A DNA stretch of 64,000 nucleotides from Taenia hydatigena (Eukaryota; Platyhelminthes; Cestoda; Cyclophyllidea; Taeniidae): contig JADWOT020000005.1 of NCBI GenBank assembly GCA_036345935.2, forward strand, positions 868,001 to 932,000, read 5' to 3'. The position numbers and the translations under genes were made by a program. The notes under the pieces are model-generated. The model was not told the origin of the DNA. It saw only the letters and a program-made list of their open reading frames with translations, and searched no databases. Below are positions 38,526 through 48,875 of this stretch, piece by piece (within the stretch, counting starts at the first letter, position 1; each line of letters begins with the position of its first letter).

Positions 38526-39694
38526 ATGCTGAAGACGGTTCACTTATTCAGTCTCGTGGTAATGTTTACCACCCTGTGGGCTGTTGGTAGCGATGCAGCA
38601 AGAGGTATGTTCTTTACAAATATTTTACTCTCATAACCATGCATGAAGAGGCGCATGACAAACAGTAAACGTTTTTATTAATCAGTCTCCTCCATTGTCT
38701 TTACGCATCATTTTTGGCAATCACTCATTTCGCAGTAGTCCTAAGCCCATTCCCTACTGGCATTGTGAGATGTATGAAAGGTTGCCATTATAGGTGCCAT
38801 ACTTCCACAAAATTGTAACTCTGACATAAGATTGCGTATCAGTAAAAATGAGGTCTACTTTTAATTACCCTATGCGGCACACCCACCGCCTAAGTCAGAC
38901 TGGGTGATGGAATACTTTTGCATCCTTACAGTGCTTTCATGATGTTGGGTGCAAATGGCAAAGATTCTGTGATTAAGCGTACAGTAAAGCGCTAATACGT
39001 TTACTTAATAATGGAGCTCTCTTGCTTTTTTGAATTGTTAGTGGCAAAAAGCCCAAGGACTGCAATGTCCGGACTTCCGCCTACCTTCGAATGGAGCCAA
39101 ATTGGTCCTGACTTCATTAAGTTAAGTTGGGATGTTACCAAATTGGGTCGATGGTACGCAAACATAATTAAGCTTTCTGCGATGGGGATTTCTTACCCCT
39201 TTGAAGAGCACGTATCTACAGAATTCCTATATGGAAGTCTTACTCTTGATAACCTGAAGCCCAATTCGACCTACGAAGTGACTGTGAAAGTAATAAAAAC
39301 AGCTAGGTTCCTTAAGGCCTACACCAATATTATTACCACAGCGCCCAGGGTAAGCCTGCGCACGCAGTTCTAATGCATAACTCCACATTGTATTCCGTTG
39401 TTGCCTATTCTGTAGCAAGTCATGAAAGCGGATGTTAATGTTATTGTTATGCCTCATCAAGAAATGTTTATTACATCACACCTCTTAGTAAATATACATG
39501 CATGTATGTCGCATTATCCTTAGCACCAAGGATCGCTTCCTTGGCCCACGGGCCTTCCGAAAAATGGAGCGCAAATTATTGTGAATATTCGGAAGCATTG
39601 CCTGCTGCGGAATTAATTATTGCTCATTACTTGCCATCATCGAAATAATCTTTTCTTGCTGTAGGCTGCTGCGGTAATGATGACCGCCAGTTGA
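38526..39694 (+). CDS. Host-protective oncosphere antigen-like secreted FnIII protein
   Basis: Exon 1 (38526-38604) encodes a classic signal peptide: MLK, a hydrophobic core LFSLVVMFTTLW, and a cleavage-like AVGSDA. It ends in phase 1 at a GTATGT donor. Exon 2 (39042-39349) opens in phase 1 after TTAG and encodes one fibronectin III domain: FEW.....FIKLSW at the start, L..LKPNSTYEVTVK (strand F, with an N-S-T glycosylation site) near the end, closing at APR before GTAAG. Signal exon plus single FnIII exon is the plan of taeniid EG95/45W/TSOL18 antigens, which oncospheres secrete during host invasion. The last exon is uncertain. The best candidate follows a strong pyrimidine tract at 39665-39694 and gives a short alanine-rich tail. 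An acceptor at 39415 is an alternative. Family members often end in a hydrophobic tail, not obvious here. Confidence 0.72.
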
Positions 39695-41793
39695 CCATCG
39701 TTCGCGTCCGCCCAATAACACCGTGACACCTTATATTCAATGACTCTATAAGCACAAGTTTCTGTTATGTTTTCTTCATCCCTCTCATTTTTCTTGAATA
39801 GTAAAGTCGTGGCAATTGTTATCTCCTGAGTTAATGGGTGCATGATAGCCGGTATTCGGCTGGTTACAATTGTAAGCAACCCTATGCGAAGAAGACTTAA
39901 TGCTTGCATGCCAGCTTATCTCTCGCACTACAACGGACGCATGACTTGGGTACTTAGCTCTTCCGGTAATGATGATGCTCCCTTGGCCGTGTAGGCAAAA
40001 GTCAAATCACAAAAGTTTTTAGTTTGGCAAAGCTATCACGTCGACATCTTCTGCAAATACAAAGACTGGTTAACCAAGATTAACTATTCTCACTGCTCCA
40101 CGATTTGATAGGCAAAATAATTTTCTTTCTCACTTTCACTATTACTACAGATGCACTGTTTCGAGGTAGTTGTGTTCCTACTCAACTGCACTTAACACAA
40201 GATATTCACCGGGAATGGCAAAAGGTGTTCATAACTTGGTGAGATTGAAACATTCGCCAAGTGAATAAGCATAAGTGTCACACTAGAGCGACCCATGTAA
40301 CATAAAAGGCGTTAGAGGGTGAAGGATTTCTTAGTGCCGCTACTCGCATATTGAACTTGTTCATACCTCGACTTACATGTCAAATTCCACCAGTAACGAT
40401 AAAGCATTGGAACTCAGAAGAATGAAGCTCATTATGTAAGGCATTTGGGAATATGTGCCTATGTGTACTGCTTCAGAAAGAGCCTTAAGTGAAGGAACCA
40501 GACAAGGGAATCTTGTCTTTTTCATCTGAACCGAACATTAGTCTTAAATCACTAGATCTTTAGCATACAAACATCCATGTAATGCCGTGTACGTTTGTTC
40601 CGTTGTAGACGGATGCCTAATAGCCGCAGCTTGAGAAACAGTAATCCATTAAGACAAACCGTAAAGAGACAGTCAGTCGAACACCTAAACCTACTTAGCG
40701 AGCAATGTAAACCTTGGTATTGGCTTTTATGCATATAGATGCTGTCCACCACGTCAGTATTCTAACACCAAGCAGGTCCCTTATCCCGTATTAACATCTC
40801 CAATGTTACTGTATTTATCAAGCTAAAACCTGACAGAGGCACATTCTTATGCCCCTGGCGAAAAAATAATGGTAGGAGCTTAACAACTCAGACGTGACTG
40901 CATAACCTGCCTAGCCTCCAAGCGGTTAACATTATTCTTCTTTGTAAGAAGAAACGCTGTCGCTGCTAGACAGACTTTATCATCCTTAGGAGATTGCGTC
41001 TATTACGCTCTTAGGTGTGAACTGGCCCCAGATGGTTTCAGCGATGCTTGCTACTGACAAACACCTGCCATCACCAGTCCACAATTTATTCCTGTTGACA
41101 AGGATAATACCGCCCCTTTGACGAGTTTATTCAGAGTCACATAATGTTAGTGGATCCACTCCAAGCCAAGGGTTGGCATTTACTGAAAATGCAGGGACTG
41201 CATGGTGAAAGCTGAAAGGTCCCGTTTCCAAAGCCGACTTCACTTGGCATGTCCATGCTGCTTATGCTTGCATCATGCCTCTATGAACTAAATGGCAAAA
41301 TACATCGTCTCATCACCCTTCTACAATAGACGGTCAGAGTTTGAGCCTTACTTAAGCAATAACAAACTATTTGCGAATGGTAGGGGCGGCTTACCTTACA
41401 TGACGTACAACAAAAAGCCTTTTCCAGTCTGGACTATTTTAGTGTAAGCATAGAGGATGACCGATTTGTGCTGAATTGTGGACGTGAGCGAGCAATAAGT
41501 ATCCGCAAGACGAATTTACCCCTGTACAAAATTTCCATTCTTTGAGTGTGGCAATTAAAATAATCCATTAGTCAATGCTTAGAATGCGACTATGTGTGCT
41601 GAATCTCACACGCAATTGCTACTAAGCAATATTTCGGCAGTGTTGCTATTTAGTTTTAATGCTAGTAGCACTGAGGTGTTGGCTGCTGAAATAAGGCTAC
41701 GTGTGGTGGAATGAAGTTGTGATGGTGGATGTACTTCTCACTTCTTCGCAATGAAATGAAGCCTTTAATTTAAGTGCGCAAAAATACACTCAG
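39695..41793. other. Unannotated, nothing firm
   Basis: A minus-strand frame (39637-39909) begins with a weakly hydrophobic stretch but overlaps the antigen's likely last exon and matches nothing known. The remaining 2 kb holds no supported feature. Confidence 0.4.
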
Positions 41794-41891
41794 CTACGAA
41801 GCAGAGGAGAGGCTCTTTGTTTGGAACATGGAGGAAAAGTAAAGAAGAGCAGCTGGAATGCGTGAAGAGGTGCATAGCAAAGTGCGATTAA
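41794..41891 (+). CDS. Possible terminal exon, short Cys-containing tail
   Basis: Opens in phase 1 after an ACTCAG acceptor and stops at 41889-41891. The last residues read EEQLECVKRCIAKCD, three cysteines in a charged helix-like context. No partner exon was found upstream, another frame is open through part of the region, and no family is recognised. Listed because its phase and size match other candidates nearby. Confidence 0.2.
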
Positions 41892-42335
41892 GAAAACTGG
41901 ACATTGAAGGCTACATTCGACAACCAAGGCCGGCAAATTCGGTAAGTAAGCAAACAGTGACAACGAGGACATCAGCTGTTGACCACGAAATCTAGAAGGA
42001 TTCGCATGGTTAAACGCACAATCGGAAAGCAAATTTTTGTCGACGGTATGCCAACCACGTACCCCACATCCATCCTGTGTCTATTGCTCTTCAGTCTTAT
42101 GGCATGAACAGTAGGCCGTTTTTTTCCAAAATAACGCGTTTGCGAATGCATGGCTATGATATAAAGCTTATGCTAGGAAAAGCGTCTACTAATCATAATC
42201 TTTGGTGGCGCGCAATAGCTATGTTAGATCAAGGCATGCCTTAGGATGCTCCCTCTTACCACTGCTAACATCATAGTATTAGATGCAAGCATTTCGCACT
42301 TCTGCCACTAGGCAAAGCTTTCTGCTCAGACATGC

Positions 42336-42556
42336 TTGTTTATCTGCGACCTTTTTGCAACGGCATCAAAGATCCAAGTACCAAAAAGTGCTTGCTTCTG
42401 TCCTTCTCAAATTGAGGCTACATTGTCCCTGATTCTGACTTGGATCATCCGGGCTTCGCAAACGTCGCAGGTTTGTGTCAACCAATTCAGGAGCACCCAA
42501 GTTTGGATGAAGGAGATCAGGCGCTGCACCAACTGTATTCCGCCGCAATACTATAA
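42336..42556 (+). pseudogene. Unrecognised small ORF interrupted by TGA
   Basis: A GC-richer frame runs from ATG 42336 through a short hydrophobic stretch (CLLLSFS) to TGA at 42414-42416, then stays open to 42556. The open part reads like real protein, acidic with VPDSDLDHPGF and a single Cys. Alternatively a terminal exon begins at 42417 in phase 1 after the pyrimidine-rich TTCTCAAATTGAG. It could be a signal peptide broken by TGA or an intron boundary. The product is unknown. Confidence 0.25.
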
Positions 42557-42629
42557 GGCGCCCATGGAAAATCACGAAAAAAACTGTTTGCTTGCGTTGA
42601 AAAAGACGGACACCCATTTACAAACGATG

Positions 42630-43304
42630 CTAATTCACACCTAACCTAAAGCGTTTGCCTTTTAAATTGCTAAAGGCTAATAAGCCTTTGATATCTCGCT
42701 GCCATTTTCCTCGAAACTGCCACTTCTGTAAAAATAAAGATGCCATGACTTGTGGATTTGGCCAAATGTAACAGGTAAGTAACGAGATAGCGACTATTTG
42801 GCTAAAAATACCTCCCCAAATAAAATGTTTTGCAACAATTTTACTTGACCGAGTGAATGATGATTTGTCATTATGTATCCAGAACTCTACTCTTAATGGA
42901 TCATACGATAAGCTCAAAGAAAATCCAAAGACTTTAAGACGAAAACAAATCATAACACCAGCTGCATTTGCTAAGAAACCAAAGGGTCCTCCTTGGAATG
43001 ATTCGCGGTGTGAGATGAAGAAATAAATTCTTGCATACTTGCATACGACAGTGCCATAGTATGGTAATATAAGTGAAAGGAGGGCAAGAAACAGTTGATC
43101 CCATTGACATTTGCTTCCTCCGCAGAGTTTAAACTGCAGATCCAATTTCCCAAGCAGTTCGGTCAAGTTTAAAATGTCCACCTCGAGGAGGTCTGCCACA
43201 GCTCTTCGAATCTTACGTTCACTGCAATTGACAAGGTTTTGATTTTGCATGGGAAATGAGAGGAGAGCACGATGATTGATTGATTGAGCGGCGACTTTGT
43301 TCAA
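42630..43304 (-). CDS. Unrecognised 224-codon open frame, hydrophobic
   Basis: This is the longest non-repetitive open frame in the window. The first in-frame ATG is about 17 codons in (FPMQNQN). Alternatively an exon starts after the minus-strand acceptor TTGCAG, giving SERKIRRAVADLLEVD, a charged amphipathic segment with four cysteines in the first half of the protein. Three later hydrophobic segments (LFLALLSLILPYYG, the GPFGFLANAAGVMIC region, and IVAISLLTCYIW) could be membrane spans. No poly(A) signal lies close to the stop and no family is recognised. Its length is unusual for AT-rich noncoding DNA but does not prove function. Confidence 0.3.
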   Translation of the reverse strand: MNKVAAQSINHRALLSFPMQNQNLVNCSERKIRRAVADLLEVDILNLTELLGKLDLQFKLCGGSKCQWDQLFLALLSLILPYYGTVVCKYARIYFFISHRESFQGGPFGFLANAAGVMICFRLKVFGFSLSLSYDPLRVEFWIHNDKSSFTRSSKIVAKHFIWGGIFSQIVAISLLTCYIWPNPQVMASLFLQKWQFRGKWQRDIKGLLAFSNLKGKRFRLGVN

Positions 43305-43359
43305 TCACCTAAAACTAGATCGACATAAAAATTTTTGATGCGCATAACTAGGCTCACAC

Positions 43360-43512
43360 ATGCCTCTTCCAACAGGACAATACAGCTTCAGCGACTACGT
43401 GAGAATGGAAGGCACAAGCTCTGGTCTCATTAGCACAGTACAGCTGGCAGCACATATGCTTGAATTAGGAGTGTATCAATGTTTATCTTTCGATGGCACA
43501 TTAGAAGGTTAA
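43360..43512 (+). CDS. Unrecognised 50-codon ORF or exon
   Basis: ATG 43360 to TAA 43510-43512. An acceptor inside it (CCTCTTCCAACAG, phase 1 at 43376) could make it a terminal exon. The translation contains SFSDYVRMEG and LAAHMLELG and is not low-complexity. No homologue is recalled. Confidence 0.2.
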   Translation: MPLPTGQYSFSDYVRMEGTSSGLISTVQLAAHMLELGVYQCLSFDGTLEG

Positions 43513-44714
43513 CGCATCTTCTGAAAACTTGCAATTGGGCCTTCAGGTGGATTTTAACCACTCCAAGACAAAAGCAAGTAGATTAGAGAGATTAGCAAAA
43601 CATGCCTGCATTTATTAATGCCGTGGCGCTCTCGTGCAGGATGAAAATGTTTAACTTCAGATTTGATCTTTGAATTGCATCTCACCAGCACCGCGCGTTC
43701 CGCTCAGTGATCAAAACTCTTTGACGTAGAGAGTAAGGCGACTGCATGAGTTCATTAATTGCGAATATTTGGCCCGATGTACTGATGTGGTGCTTTCGTA
43801 CGAAGATGCAAACGCAAAGATGACTTATTGCAGCATACGCGACCCGCCATCTCGGCAATTAAGCAAATGTAAAGTCACGCCAATCACTACACCGATGCCG
43901 ATCAACGCCCCTTCTAAAACTGTGATTAAGTGAATCTTGCGAATTGGTGAACATACAATCGTATTTTCCCTACACTTAAGAATAATTGGGGTTGAGGGCG
44001 AGTTGGTAAGAACACGACTGTCTCGACACTACTCTTCTGCATCCATGGTAAAGACGAGAGTGGGAACGATTCTCGAGAACATGGCGTATGCTAGCATGCC
44101 GAAACACGGGTGGCTACACGTCTTTCACTAGCATACAGAGCAGTGTTCTTGAAGTATGATGACGTCTAAGCTGTTATGTCAACGTACACATTTTTGGTTA
44201 GTCTTAAACATTAAAGTAGCAATATTTGCTCAAAAGAGCACCATTTGTTTGACCAACATCTACTAAAATACTACTAACCTCATAGTCCTTGCGCGTAGTA
44301 GTCAGACATCTGCGGTAACCTGGCTCAAGTAATGCGTCCGCTGTTTGGAAAGAGGTGGGCTGATATGAAGACTTTGGACCGCTTTTGCATGAAATGTCGA
44401 CTCTCCCAATAAATAAGACTACTTTAATTCCATTAGCTTTGTAATAAAAGCAAAAATGGAAAGGGTAAAGCAATCAATAAACTGGAAGATGCTACATCCG
44501 GGAGGTCTTACTAATGTTGGGCAGGCACGAATGAAGAGTGAGTGACGCAGTCCCTACCTCATGGCGTTTTATAATTAAAGGCTATTGTTTTGGTGCTGGT
44601 AAAAGTATGATATTCCACATTAAATACCGACTTACGCGATGATTTGAGCCAGGACTATGGGCATGCAAGCAAATAAGCTCAGTGCGATCGCGGAAATTAC
44701 GGCATAACCACCAG
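43513..44714. other. Unannotated, nothing firm
   Basis: A minus-strand frame at 44204-44473 looked vaguely like an FnIII exon but lacks the conserved tryptophan and tyrosine positions. Nothing else is recognised. Confidence 0.4.
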
Positions 44715-44917
44715 CTTTGGCACGCACTTTATCCACTCCTATGCAAAATAATCATGTCAGTAAGGATAGGGCGCAACAAATGTGCGCAAATCAACTCGAG
44801 CAATGCCGCAACAAATATCACAGATTGCCTTCTAACAATGAATTGAACTTATGCTCTTATGTTGCTATGCAGCAAGTGCGATGTTGGACACAAATATGGA
44901 GTCGCATCTTAGGGTGA
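44715..44917 (+). CDS. Probable terminal exon of a small Cys-rich protein
   Basis: Opens in phase 1 after the acceptor ACCACCAG and stops at 44915-44917. A canonical AATAAA lies 61 bases further on. The sequence is polar, with cysteines spaced C-x6-C and then C-x9-C (C.NQLEQC and CSYVAMQQVRC), ending in an aromatic TQIWSRILG tail. Cysteine pairing suggests a secreted or oxidised protein, but the CX9C pair alone is not enough for a CHCH domain. No signal-peptide exon could be located upstream. Exon plus poly(A) signal makes this one of the better small candidates. Confidence 0.4.
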
Positions 44918-44977
44918 TAAGCTCTGGCTTACCGGCGAACGTATTGTAATACTTTTGTAGTTTTAATGTTCCTCCCA

Positions 44978-44983
44978 AATAAA
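44978..44983 (+). terminator. Poly(A) signal AATAAA
   Basis: Sixty-one bases after the stop of the 44715-44917 exon. Confidence 0.45.
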
Positions 44984-45342
44984 AACGTCTAATGACGGTT
45001 CTATTTCATTCGCTCTACAAATATTTGCACGCTCCGACGCACAGCAGTACACACGCACACGGATTTACTAGTGGCAGCGTTCAGAAGTGTACGTTGTAAT
45101 GAGTAATGCTAATCGCTTCCATGTTTGCCTGCCGAGTTACTTCGCAAAACAGGCTGCACCTTGGTTTATTCTCATACAAGTTTACATATCCATGCGCACG
45201 AATGAAGGGTTGTCCAAGGGCATGTATGAGTTGCTGCCGTTTGTGTTTAACTTGCTTCTTATCTGCGATATTAGGTGTGTTACCAATCATTTCGGCTATC
45301 AATAAGGATAGAAAAGGTAACACTATTCCAAAAAACTCACAG

Positions 45343-45479
45343 GCTTAGTTCAAATAAAGAAGATGGATCATATTCTGCGGTGCACTGTTCCGGATCCTAT
45401 ACCCTTTCTGGATACGTGCTGGCTTCCACGCGACACTGATAAGCAGTGTCCGATTGCAGACCACCAACTGTCATTGTGA
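45343..45479 (+). CDS. Possible terminal exon with three cysteines
   Basis: Opens in phase 1 after CTCACAG and stops at 45477-45479. It encodes 45 residues including ILRCTVPDPIPFLDTCW and DKQC. It is GC-richer than its flanks. No preceding exon was identified and no family recognised. TATATAAG at 45638 just downstream could instead mark the promoter of another short gene. Confidence 0.25.
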
Positions 45480-46147
45480 TTGTCGGGTTTTTTGGTGAGA
45501 CCACCAGTTGGAGCCTCGCCTGACTTGGCAACAAAACAGGTACAGTGAATGGTTCGAGGATCCCATTTGGGTGGGTGTGTTCACTTAACGAAGTTTGATC
45601 GGTGTCGCTGATATGGCTGTCCCGTATGGCGGCGGTATATAAGAAGGAGTTATGAATGATGAAGAGTTGTCAGCGCGAGCCAGGTTCAACTGTGCTGCTA
45701 AGTCGTACCATAATGAGTGTTGGCAGTTGTGCCGCAATCTCTGACACTGAGCGAGGACAACATCCACAGATATCTTTAATACCTACTTCACTATAGCGAT
45801 GGAGGTCTCAACGAATGCATGCAAGGAAATGCAATAAGATATATTACAAGAGAAACTTACCATCTAGCCATGTTTAGAGGGAGGTGTGGTAAGCAAAATA
45901 ACGATTCCGATCATCATAGACTGCCACCTATTGCATGTAGCGTACTGGGATACAATATGCCAATAGTGACTTTTCAGCTTTAATGTTTACGATTCTGATC
46001 CTTGGTCTGACCAAATTGCGTGTTTCCACTGCAGCTAATGCAATTGCTTTTGCTCCATCTCTGATTAATGCATTAGTGTTCGAGCGGTCCTAACGAAACG
46101 CTAGCTTGATGAAAACGTTGCCTGAAAGGCAACATCGAGCACTAGGC

Positions 46148-47693
46148 ATGAATCAGGCACCCTGTCTCATTTGGTTCGCGTTCGTGAAGTGCCTAGTTGT
46201 CCTCAAATAGCCTTCATCGGTGTCAATGTGATTGGATTTTGCTAACAATCTTTATAAGCTGAGTGATAAGTTTACTAGTGTACAGTGATAAATTATCAAG
46301 ATAGTTATATGCATCTATTTATGAATGACTCAGTTTGCTTTGAATAAGGGCGATTTAGTTTGAGTAGTTGCATGTAAATTTTGCCTGAGTCTTTCTGTTT
46401 GGGTGATTGGATAAGAACAAACGCTAGCTGAAGAATTGTGCACACTTCAAGTGCGAATCTAGCAAATGATTTCGGTGCTATGCTAATGGCATGGATTTTC
46501 GCCCGTGCATAACTGTGATGATGCTATTCCTTTATTCGCTCCTGTTAACATGGTGGTGTGATCAGGATAGCCTCAAGTGCGGTCTGGTCGCTGTCAGCTA
46601 GTGCCACCGCACTCCTCCTAGTTATCCCATTTTCCGACCTATTCTTCATTTGCTTCCTTGTTACCTTTGCTTTCTCATTATCCCTTCAACCTCAATCTTT
46701 TATTTTACAGTTTTTGCTTATTTTACCCTCTTTAACCTTGTATGTGTCTTCTCGGCATTATCTGCACTGATGTTTTAACGGATTTTGAAGGTCAAGAAAA
46801 CTAGGTTTGGCTTCTCAATGCGCACCACCAAGAATGATTTAACCACTTGGCCAAAAGAGTTAATAAATGAATGCATTTAACGGCGAAATTCAGAAAGATG
46901 AAAAAAATGAGCGCACCTATACGCCGCAGGGCTACTGTAACCGGCTGAAGTAATGCAAGCTTCTCACTCATTTTCATGACTTGCGATTCTTTCGAAGAAC
47001 ACAAATGCTGTTGTCCTGGTCAGACCAAGCATATTCCAAATACTCCACCACGTCACCTGCTCCTTTACATAACGCTGACCATTCAAGCAGGTGCAACAAA
47101 TAATGTATCCCTGATAGTCTGATGGTGTACAAACTCATCAGAGTAAAATTGTTGTGACTTTAAAAGCCAGTATTCCCTTTACTTAAAGTCTCATGAAGTT
47201 ACCAAGTCTGTGTCGGTGATGATTCTGGCGTAGGTGTCGCACTGGTTCGGCGACTATGGCAGTCAGAAGTCGTCTCCATATGTCATGCTTATTTCCATGA
47301 AACTTCTTTGCCTTGCTATCAATGAGGTCATCGGCACTCAAATTGTTCACAATGCACATCTTTTGTCGCACTAAGACCATTACAAAAAAACCTATGGTAA
47401 GCTTGTGCTTATACATTTTTTGCACAGACCAATGCTTAATTTCATCATAGCACTTTCTGCATGAAAGCGTAAGAATTTGCCCATTTTATTACTATGAATC
47501 CGTTATAGTGTTTGATATATTAAAATTCATTATGCCTCACGTATTCTCATTGAACGGTACCTTTATTAGCACGTTTATTTTATGCAGCATCGTGAGGAAG
47601 CACTGCCACAACCATCGAGTCTGCCGCATATCTCGTGTAGGTTGGTGCGAATGTTTGGGAGATCCACTAATGCAGTGCAGGTGGAATGAGTAA
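46148..47693 (+). pseudogene. Locus A: small secreted-protein gene, first exon broken
   Basis: Exon 1 candidate (46148-46219) reads as a signal peptide, MNQAPCLIWFAFVKCLVVL, then an in-frame TAG at 46208-46210 before the splice point. The following 1.1 kb is homologous to the intron-like block of locus B (59284-60430), starting right at the presumed donor. A terminal exon follows the acceptor TTTATGCAG at 47587: in one frame it gives a basic, five-cysteine tail (KHCHNHRVC and WCECLGDPLMQC) stopping at 47693. Another frame is also open. If real, the product resembled a small defensin-like Cys-rich peptide. Phase cannot be fixed because exon 1 is damaged. The alternative is unrelated exon-like noise around a dispersed repeat. 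Confidence 0.35.
46220..47345 (+). repeat. Repeat R2, copy A (intron-like)
   Basis: Matches 59284-60430 on the same strand over its whole length with many substitutions and indels, perhaps 75-80% by eye. It includes a very long pyrimidine tract ending in ACAG (near 46710), also present in copy B near 59772. Confidence 0.8.
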
Positions 47694-48220
47694 ATAATCT
47701 CAAGCTGGTGGAGTTAAAGACATTTATTCAAATGCGAAAAGCATTCACTTAATCAAACAGTCAGCCAAGTATTCATTCATTTTATGCATTATGATTGCGA
47801 TTTGTAATTTGTGGGTTCAAATTTTGGTGTGGTTTGCTGAAAACTCTTGCATGCTGCATATTTTGCCATGCCCAAACAGCTAGGCTGACTTGTGCTGCCG
47901 AATGGAATGTGTTCTTATGTTAACAATATATGGGCATTGTAACTTGGCTAAGCCAAGACCATCATTTCGCCAAAAAAGCACAAAGTGAGGAAAAGCGTAG
48001 AGTAGTCTGGGATTGAGATTTTTTTCGTCATGCAAAATATCACCGTAAAGCAACACATTTAAAATTACGTGTCTAAAATAACAAGACGACTAGATTCGGT
48101 CACCAGGATGAGATGAGTTAATGTCTCCATCCAGAACTTTCAATGCAGGAATAACTTGAGAAGAACAACCTTTTGCTTGATTGTGTCTACTGAATGGGCA
48201 CTTCTGTTACGATATTTCAG
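47694..48220. other. Unannotated, nothing recognised
   Basis: AT-rich. No supported feature. Confidence 0.5.
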
Positions 48221-48361
48221 GATAATCACATCGGATTCATGTTCGCGCATCTCAACACATATTTGCGAGCCGAAGGTTGCAAGGAGTTAGAAGAGCAGTC
48301 CTTTTATCAAAGAAGACTCCTCTTCAGCAGCAGCGGCGAGTTCGCTGCTCTGCTTGAATAA
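48221..48361 (+). CDS. Probable terminal exon, unrecognised product
   Basis: Follows a good acceptor (CGATATTTCAG) in phase 0 and stops at 48359-48361. It encodes 46 residues, including HIGFMFAHLNTYLRAEG and a polar RRLLFSSSGEFAALLE end. Composition is protein-like, with moderate GC and no low complexity. No upstream exon or poly(A) signal was identified. I do not recognise the family. Confidence 0.35.
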   Translation, partial: DNHIGFMFAHLNTYLRAEGCKELEEQSFYQRRLLFSSSGEFAALLE

Positions 48362-48703
48362 GTTCGTTTAGAATGGCAAGGGTATCACATGATAGATTGG
48401 AATCAAATTGGAATCTTCTGCATTGGCTACAAAGTGGCAGTCAAGAAATGGGGTCATTGTTTTGACACAGACAGACAGATTGTGGAGAATGTGGCTAGGA
48501 ATCTTAAAGCAACGACTCTTACCGCTGTCATTCTTGGATGTAAATAATTTCTGAAGGCGAGGATGAGAGAGAGGAGAAAAACCTCATGGTTGAAGAAGGT
48601 GAATTTGAGAAAGCCACCTCGTAGTTGTTGCGGATATCCGGCATTGATGGTTCACGATAACAATCGAATGAATAGCACTGCTTGACTTCGTCTGCTTTAC
48701 AAG

Positions 48704-48875
48704 TAAAAAGGATGGGGAGATCAATGGTAAAATTCAAAATAGTCATGAGAGAGTGTGCCAGGAACCTAGTGCCCAAGTGGAATGTTGCGGTCTGGATTTG
48801 GTGTATTTCACCTTTGATCCTGAGGACTTGTCAGTTCAGCCAGCATCGCAAACGAATTATAGAGATTGCCCTCAG
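48704..48875 (+). CDS. Possible internal exon, Cys-containing
   Basis: Bounded by a pyrimidine-tract acceptor (CTGCTTTACAAG, phase 2) and a donor CCTCAG-GTGATT (phase 0). The 57-residue translation has a VECCGLD motif and four cysteines. The CCG motif recalls the large extracellular loop of tetraspanins, but the expected flanking membrane segments and PxSC motif are missing, so I do not assign it. No neighbouring exon joins convincingly. Confidence 0.25.

Noticed and set aside
39637..39909. 90-codon minus-strand frame overlapping the antigen gene's last exon
   Set aside because: Conflicts with a better supported plus-strand gene and shows no family motif.
44204..44473. Frame resembling a second FnIII exon on the minus strand
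   Set aside because: Only a loose spacing match; the conserved Trp and the LxPxTxY motif are not present, and the flanking splice sites do not fit phase 1.
48704..48875. Tetraspanin extracellular loop suggested by a CCG motif
   Set aside because: No flanking transmembrane segments and no PxSC motif; kept only as an unassigned exon.
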